Shown here: positions 59,663-64,000 of the stretch, piece by piece | How the letters are laid out: each line of letters opens with the position of its first letter | Position numbering within the stretch: position 1 is the first letter of the stretch | DNA from: Pseudomonas arsenicoxydans | GTDB lineage: Bacteria > Pseudomonadota > Gammaproteobacteria > Pseudomonadales > Pseudomonadaceae | Direction of reading: 5' to 3' | Assembly: GCF_006438915.1 (NCBI RefSeq) | Contig: NZ_RCZE01000002.1 | Coordinates: 437,144-501,143 of the forward strand | DNA: 64,000 nucleotides | Program-made: the position numbers and the translations under genes | Notes under the pieces: generated by a model | Seen by the model: only the letters and a program-made list of their open reading frames with translations | The model's database searches: none | Told to the model about the DNA's origin: nothing

Positions 59663-60598
59663 TCAGTGTTTTTCGATGCGAAACCCAAAGCGCGGAAAGT
59701 GCACATGCACCACGCCGCCACGTTCGTCTTCACGGCGCAGGATCAATTCCTCGCTGCCCGCAAACAGCAACTCCCCCACCACCGGATCAACGCCGTAATC
59801 GATGGCGGCGATCTTCACCTGCTGGCCAGGTTCAAACCCGTTCGGTTCTTCGAACTGCTCATCCGGCAACGCTGCTGGCGTGGCATTGCGCGCTACCTCC
59901 AGCGCCTCGACGGATGTCATCTCGCTGGACGCACCATGCCCGAATCCGGTCACCCGCCCAAACCAGGCCGACACAGCGGGATAAACATCAACCAGCGGGG
60001 AAGTGACCGGCGTCGCCTTGAGGAACCACAGGGAATGGGCCAGGGCAAAGTCGGCAATCGACGGTTCGCCAAACAGGAAATCACCCTGCTCGCGCTGCAG
60101 CTGTTGCTCCAGCCGCGCCATGATCGTCGGCCATTGATGTTTCGCCTGCTCGGCGGACAGCCTGGAAGCGCTGCCACCGCTGAACAACCCGGCGCGGTCG
60201 GCGAGGAATGCCTTGATCGCTTCCGGCGGCAACTTGCCGAAGCGTACTGCTATCGATTCCGGCTGAAAGACCAGGCTGACTGCATGCTGGAAAACCACTG
60301 AATCAGCCCAGGTTGCAAAGCTGGCAGTGATCATTTCCTGACCTTCCGGGAAGAACGCCGGCAGGGCTTTTTCCTGCTCTAGACGACGAGCGATCAACGA
60401 TGTATCGCAATAGATATCCGCGCCAATCTGCAACACCGGCGTCCGGCGGTAGCCACCGGTCAGCGCAGTAAGATCGGGTTTTGGCATCACCGGCGAGATG
60501 TTCACCGAGCGCCAGGACAACCCCTTGAAGCCCAACAGCAGGCGGGCCTTTTCGGCAAAAGGGGACGTCGGGTAATGATGCAGAATTAACTCGGACAT
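59663..60598 (-). CDS. Glutathione S-transferase family protein
   Basis: The 311-residue protein has an N-terminal thioredoxin-like GST domain (MSELILHHYPTSPFAEKARL, then RTPVLQIGADIYCDTSLIAR with the glutathione-type cis-Pro and Asp-Thr-Ser) and a helical GST domain (about 95-215, FGEPSIADFALAHSLWFL). About 85 residues follow (EEPNGFEPGQQVKIAAIDYG ...) that look like a separate small beta domain, longer than ordinary GSTs. The substrate is unknown. The start at 60598 was preferred over 60679 for the standard N-terminus. Confidence 0.85.
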   Translation of the reverse strand: MSELILHHYPTSPFAEKARLLLGFKGLSWRSVNISPVMPKPDLTALTGGYRRTPVLQIGADIYCDTSLIARRLEQEKALPAFFPEGQEMITASFATWADSVVFQHAVSLVFQPESIAVRFGKLPPEAIKAFLADRAGLFSGGSASRLSAEQAKHQWPTIMARLEQQLQREQGDFLFGEPSIADFALAHSLWFLKATPVTSPLVDVYPAVSAWFGRVTGFGHGASSEMTSVEALEVARNATPAALPDEQFEEPNGFEPGQQVKIAAIDYGVDPVVGELLFAGSEELILRREDERGGVVHVHFPRFGFRIEKH

Positions 60599-60686
60599 GC
60601 TCGGCTCCGCCGCACGGATAAGGGATCCGCAGCTTAGCGCGCAATCGACAAGCGGCCTACAGATCTGCCTGATAGGCACTTATCAA

Positions 60687-61007
60687 TCAGGTTGATAAAC
60701 CCACAGCGGCGCTCGCGACCAGACATTCCTTGGCGCTTTTCCTGAGTTTTTTGATCAGCCGTTCCTGCCGTAGCGCTTCGCTTTTATCGCGACAGACTTC
60801 TGTGTAGACCAGCGCCACGGCAGGGCTGGAGAGGAAAAACCGGGCGCCCTTGCCGCTCTGGTGAGTGGCGAAGCGTCGCACAGGGTCGTCGCTGATGCCG
60901 CAGTAAAGCGAACCATTGGCCACGCGAACGAGGTAGACGAACCAGGGTTTGCTAACGGGCAGCACCGGTTCGGCGGCAATGTCGGAAGATTCGCTGAGGG
61001 TGCTCAC
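60687..61007 (-). CDS. GIY-YIG nuclease-like protein (UPF0213 type)
   Basis: The roughly 106-residue protein contains [20 protein letters not shown] then [17 protein letters not shown], the GIY-YIG fold with the Arg-x3-His segment and the later Glu region ([28 protein letters not shown]). It resembles YhbQ/UPF0213 single-domain proteins, some of which cut DNA. The GTG at 61007 is the likely start; a TTG at 61034 is in frame. It is transcribed towards the GST gene, 88 bases away. Confidence 0.88.
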   Translation of the reverse strand: MSTLSESSDIAAEPVLPVSKPWFVYLVRVANGSLYCGISDDPVRRFATHQSGKGARFFLSSPAVALVYTEVCRDKSEALRQERLIKKLRKSAKECLVASAAVGLST

Positions 61008-61046
61008 GTGACGATCTTGGCTTGTAGGAAACAAGCCGCGATCTTA

Positions 61047-61517
61047 TCAGCGACTGGCCTGAAATGCCTTCAGCCCCTTGAGGGCTTGAGCACGAACGGC
61101 GTTTCTGACCAGAGGCGTCCAGCCCAGAATCAGCCCTTTGAAACCCAGCGCCTGCCGCGACCAGGCCCACAGGTCGAAGCTATCGTGGTGCTCGCAAATC
61201 TTGCCGTCGCGAAACACGAAGCGTGCCTGAATGTCGTTGACCACAATGTTGCCGGTCTGGCTGAACAGATACGTCGCGACCCAGTGCGCGCCACCGGTGC
61301 GCTCGTCGGCCCGCACGTTGTCGAAGGTCAGGGAAAAGTCCTTGGCCCGAGTGGTGAGCATGCGCCACATGTCGCCGGCATCACGACCGCGCAGTTCGCC
61401 GAATGCCGGATCACTGAACACCACGTCGTCGGTGTAGCAGGCGCTCATGGCCTCGGCATCCAGACGCTGGAAAGCCTGGTAGAACCGGGTGATCAATGCG
61501 CTGTGGACTTCACTCAT
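61047..61517 (-). CDS. NTF2/SnoaL-like protein
   Basis: The 156-residue protein reads MSEVHSALITRFYQAFQRLD with MSACYTDDVVFSDPAFGELR and the cone-shaped NTF2 barrel pattern (GAHWVATYLFSQTGNIVVND, ARFVFRDGKICEHHDSFDLW). Relatives include isomerases and scaffold proteins, so activity is not assignable. The ATG at 61517 gives the usual N-terminus; the frame is open far upstream through the response regulator gene, which is a shadow. Confidence 0.85.
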   Translation of the reverse strand: MSEVHSALITRFYQAFQRLDAEAMSACYTDDVVFSDPAFGELRGRDAGDMWRMLTTRAKDFSLTFDNVRADERTGGAHWVATYLFSQTGNIVVNDIQARFVFRDGKICEHHDSFDLWAWSRQALGFKGLILGWTPLVRNAVRAQALKGLKAFQASR

Positions 61518-61629
61518 GGGCAGACTCCGGACGTTTGAAGGATTGCCTGCACGATAGTCTGCAAACAGGGGCAAGACCATGGGCATTCGTGGCGGGAATA
61601 TTGCGGGACTGCCCGAGTGCATTGCGAAC

Positions 61630-62262
61630 CTAATGCACCATGCCACTCTCACGGGCATAGGCAAAAAGGTCCACATCCGTGGAAATGCCCAGCCGCTGCA
61701 TCGCCATGCTTTTCTGTTTGCTGATGGTCGAAACGCTGCGTTTGAAGTGACCAGCGATCTCACTGACGGTCATGCCACTGGCGAGCATTCTGACCACCTC
61801 GTGCTCTTTTGCGGAAAGCACAGCGGAACTCGACTGCCCCTGCGCGTCTGCCTGAAGCAGCGCGGGGCGCAACGATTCGCTGATATAACGGCGCCCTTCA
61901 CCCACCGATTTGATCGCCAGGGGCAGTTCCTTTGCCGACGCGCCTTTGTCGATGATCGCCACCACGCCCAGCGCGAATGCCGCCCTCAGCGTGGTGACGC
62001 TGGCAAACATCGTGACCACAATGATCGGCATCGTCGGGTAGCCACGTCGCACCCGGCTCAGCATTTTCAGCCCATCGGCCTGCAAGTTGCCCGGCATGCA
62101 AAAGTCGGTGATCAACAGATCACAAGACGTCGTGCACAGCAGACTCAACAGACTGTCGGGACCATCCGCCTCCCCTACCACCACACATGTCCGGTTCAGA
62201 TCGACGAGCATTCGCATGCCGATACGAACGACCGGATGGTCGTCAGCAATGATTACGCGCAT
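61630..62262 (-). CDS. LuxR/FixJ-family response regulator
   Basis: The 210-residue protein has an N-terminal receiver (MRVIIADDHPVVRIGMRMLV; phospho-acceptor Asp53 in CDLLITDFCMPG; Lys106 in AIIDKGASAKEL) and a C-terminal LuxR helix-turn-helix (LSAKEHEVVRMLASGMTVSE, then IAGHFKRSVSTISKQK). It resembles RcsB-type regulators. No sensor kinase is encoded nearby. It is divergent from two DUF1120 genes, so it is the obvious candidate to control them. Confidence 0.93.
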   Translation of the reverse strand: MRVIIADDHPVVRIGMRMLVDLNRTCVVVGEADGPDSLLSLLCTTSCDLLITDFCMPGNLQADGLKMLSRVRRGYPTMPIIVVTMFASVTTLRAAFALGVVAIIDKGASAKELPLAIKSVGEGRRYISESLRPALLQADAQGQSSSAVLSAKEHEVVRMLASGMTVSEIAGHFKRSVSTISKQKSMAMQRLGISTDVDLFAYARESGMVH

Positions 62263-62616
62263 TGTCGGATTTATCCTGTTGGGTGGCCGGAATGCGCGAA
62301 AAATAGCGCTGTCCGGGCCTTACCACAACGCCCTTTCCCGAGCGTAGAACCACCTCACCCAATGTAATCGGGGGACTGGTCTTTCTCCTATGCAACAAAA
62401 AGAATCGCCCTACATTTTCAAGCTACATCGGCCACACAGAAGGACTACAGATAACGCGATGCAGTAGAGCGATTTGTAGCCCGCAACGCGCTTTCATACA
62501 CCAGCCCCTCCGTTTTCGTATTAGTTGCATTCCGCCAAGCTACTTCGACCGATAGATTGCGCCCTGTCCGTACAGGGCAAATACCCAACAATCTTTCATC
62601 AAGGAAGAGCCAGCAC
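62263..62616. other. Control region between the response regulator and the first DUF1120 gene
   Basis: No gene is seen in 354 bases. An inverted repeat GCCCTGT-CCGT-ACAGGGC lies at 62561-62578, about 40 bases before the DUF1120 ATG, and could be an operator or 5' hairpin. AAGGAAGAG just before the ATG is a strong ribosome site. The region is more AT-rich than its neighbours. No convincing -35/-10 pair was found. Confidence 0.4.
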
Positions 62617-63246
62617 ATGAACAACCGTTTATCCCTCCTGACCGCAGCTTTGCTGCTGACCGGTGCCTCCTCCGCTTTTGCCGCCTCCAGCACGGACCTG
62701 ACGGTGAAAGGCCTGATCACTCCGAATGCATGTACGCCAGTATTGGCCGGTGGCGGCATCGCCGATCACGGCAAGTTTTCCGTACAAGACCTCAATCCCG
62801 ACAAACACACTTACTTGCCTGAAATAGTCATGCAAATGACAGTGAGCTGCGATGCGGCCACGTCGTTTGCCATAAACCCGATTGATAACCGTGCAGGCAC
62901 AGGCACTGCGGGCACTTACTTTGGCCTGGGGCTGATCAATACCAACGAAAAACTGGGCAACTTTCGCGTTATTCCACGCAATGTGATGGCGGACGGCACC
63001 CACGCTCAAGCCATTCTCTCCACTGATGGCGGCGAGACCTGGCTCAAGGAAGGGGCGACAGCATTCTGGGGGGTCAACAACATCTGGAGTGTCGGTGCCC
63101 TGGGTGCCGACATTGCGCCAATCGCGATGAAGGATTTGAGCCTTGATTTACGTGTGCGTACCGGCATCGCCCCCACCAACAGCCTGACCCTGACCGATGA
63201 AGTCACACTCGACGGCTCAGCAACCCTCCAGATCAAGTACCTGTAA
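62617..63246 (+). CDS. Secreted DUF1120 protein, first copy
   Basis: The 209-residue protein has a signal peptide (MNNRLSLLTAALLLTGASS ending AFA) and the DUF1120 pattern: SSTDLTVKGLITPNACTP, GGGIADHGKFSVQDLNPDKH, a second Cys (MTVSCDAATSF), and a C-terminal strand LTLTDEVTLDGSATLQIKYL. The fold is beta-rich and the two cysteines resemble those of fimbrial subunits, so an exported pilin-like role is likely. A sister gene follows after 65 bases. Confidence 0.85.
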   Translation: MNNRLSLLTAALLLTGASSAFAASSTDLTVKGLITPNACTPVLAGGGIADHGKFSVQDLNPDKHTYLPEIVMQMTVSCDAATSFAINPIDNRAGTGTAGTYFGLGLINTNEKLGNFRVIPRNVMADGTHAQAILSTDGGETWLKEGATAFWGVNNIWSVGALGADIAPIAMKDLSLDLRVRTGIAPTNSLTLTDEVTLDGSATLQIKYL

Positions 63247-63311
63247 CCCACCGTCATCAACGGGCACGCCCGACACAGGGCGTTGCCCGCCCACTCAAAG
63301 GACGACCCATC

Positions 63312-63932
63312 ATGGAAAGATGCTCCTTCGCTCTATTGGCTCCACTGTTGATCGCCTGCGCCCCCGTGGCCTTCGCCTCCAGCAGCACAGAGTTGAGTGT
63401 CACCGGCCTGATCACCCCGAGCGCCTGCACACCCAGCCTGTCCGGCGGCGGCATCGTAGACCACGGCAAAGTGTCGGTGAAAGACCTGAGACCGGACCAG
63501 CCCACGGCCCTGGAAAACGGCACGCTGTATCTGCAGGTGAATTGCGGTGGCGCCACCCCGTTTACCCTGACGACGATCGACAACCGCTCAGGCACTTCCG
63601 CCTTCCACCCCAATAGTCACGGGCTGGGCGTCATCAATGACGACCAGAAGCTGGGCAGCGTTGCACTGCGCCTGTTCGATACGGTGGCCGATGGAGTGGC
63701 GGTGAAGACCATCGTTTCCCTCAACGACGGAGCCACCTGGCGAGTGTCCTCCTACCTGGGACACGCTGGCCGCACCGCGTTCGCGGCATTGAACGACCTC
63801 GGCACTCCGATCGCCATCATGGATTTGAGCGCACGGCTCACGGCGTTCACCACCATCGTGCGCGCAAATGATCTGACGCTGACCGATGAAATCCCCATCG
63901 ACGGGCACATCACCGTGCAACTGAACTACTGA
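63312..63932 (+). CDS. Secreted DUF1120 protein, second copy
   Basis: The 206-residue protein is a paralogue of the preceding one: signal peptide (FALLAPLLIACAPVAFA), SSTELSVTGLITPSACTP, GGGIVDHGKVSVKDLRPDQP, second Cys (LYLQVNCGGATPF) and the C-terminal LTLTDEIPIDGHITVQLNY. The two share spacing of cysteines and the GGGI(A/V)DHGK motif, so they arose by tandem duplication and probably form part of the same surface structure. The ATG at 63312 gives a full signal peptide. Confidence 0.85.
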   Translation: MERCSFALLAPLLIACAPVAFASSSTELSVTGLITPSACTPSLSGGGIVDHGKVSVKDLRPDQPTALENGTLYLQVNCGGATPFTLTTIDNRSGTSAFHPNSHGLGVINDDQKLGSVALRLFDTVADGVAVKTIVSLNDGATWRVSSYLGHAGRTAFAALNDLGTPIAIMDLSARLTAFTTIVRANDLTLTDEIPIDGHITVQLNY

Positions 63933-63982
63933 TCGACCGGTGTGCCCGGTTCCATTTTTTCGAACATTCAACGAGACACGTC

Positions 63983-64000
63983 ATGACGATGTTTTCCAAA
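63983..64000 (+). CDS. Start of a further gene, cut by the window edge
   Basis: An ATG at 63983 opens MTMFSK before the sequence ends, 50 bases after the second DUF1120 gene and in the same direction. By comparison with such clusters it could be another subunit, a chaperone or an usher; six codons cannot decide. Confidence 0.35.

Overview
This window is the chromosome of a Pseudomonas, most likely of the P. fluorescens/P. putida branch. The proteins read as Pseudomonas versions throughout: a 116-residue L19, a 1298-residue PurL, an EIIA-HPr-EI fusion of the NagF type, DUF3509 and DUF1120 proteins, and HupN beside NdpA. The intergenic gaps are full of paired REP palindromes of two families typical of that branch (TGTGGGAGCGGGCTTGCTCG and GTGGCGAGGGAGCTTGCTCC). 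No tRNA, rRNA, CRISPR array, prophage or insertion sequence was seen. Most of the window is conserved core genome, so it works as a string of short operons rather than one system.

Layout. 1-541: start of an Old Yellow Enzyme (XenA type), cut by the window edge. 810-3117: recJ and a YaeQ protein. 3265-7345: a family III CoA-transferase, a periplasmic binding protein, a DUF3509 protein, and a BvgS-like receptor that lacks its kinase. 7467-12282 (minus): xerD, dsbC, hom and thrC, that is, chromosome dimer resolution, disulfide isomerisation and threonine synthesis. 12388-14199: a CPA1 antiporter. 14258-17828 (minus): rpsP-rimM-trmD-rplS, the classic ribosome and tRNA-modification operon, plus ffh. 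18024-21723: a YpjD-like cytochrome c assembly protein, a CNNM/CorC transporter and an MFS symporter. 21839-26593: purT, a VUT family protein, DUF1289, a gamma carbonic anhydrase, two Nudix hydrolases and an L,D-transpeptidase.

27042-34200 is a complete N-acetylglucosamine operon: GntR regulator, NagA deacetylase, SIS-type deaminase, NagF (EIIA-HPr-EI) and NagE (EIICB). Its promoter carries a repeated TGGTAT operator inside the -35/-10 spacer. Uptake and phosphorylation by NagF/NagE feed deacetylation and deamination to fructose 6-phosphate.

34351-35603 is the one clearly accessory patch. It holds an overlapping two-gene cassette (a nucleotidyltransferase-fold protein and an unrecognised 150-residue partner) and a fragment of a lost gene. 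It is the best candidate for an undescribed system.

35704-41651: a NIF3/YqfO-like protein, purL and mltF. 41796-47880 (minus): lepA-lepB, then rnc-era-recO-pdxJ (protein export, RNA processing, recombination, vitamin B6). 48051-50223 (minus): lptF-lptG for LPS export. 50532-57268: pepA, holC, a small conserved protein, valS and rlmF. 57467-59497: hupN, ndpA and a membrane-anchored glutaredoxin. 59663-61517 (minus): a GST-like protein, a GIY-YIG protein and an NTF2-like protein. 61630-64000: a LuxR/FixJ response regulator divergent from two tandem secreted DUF1120 proteins and the start of a third gene, probably the beginning of a surface-structure cluster.
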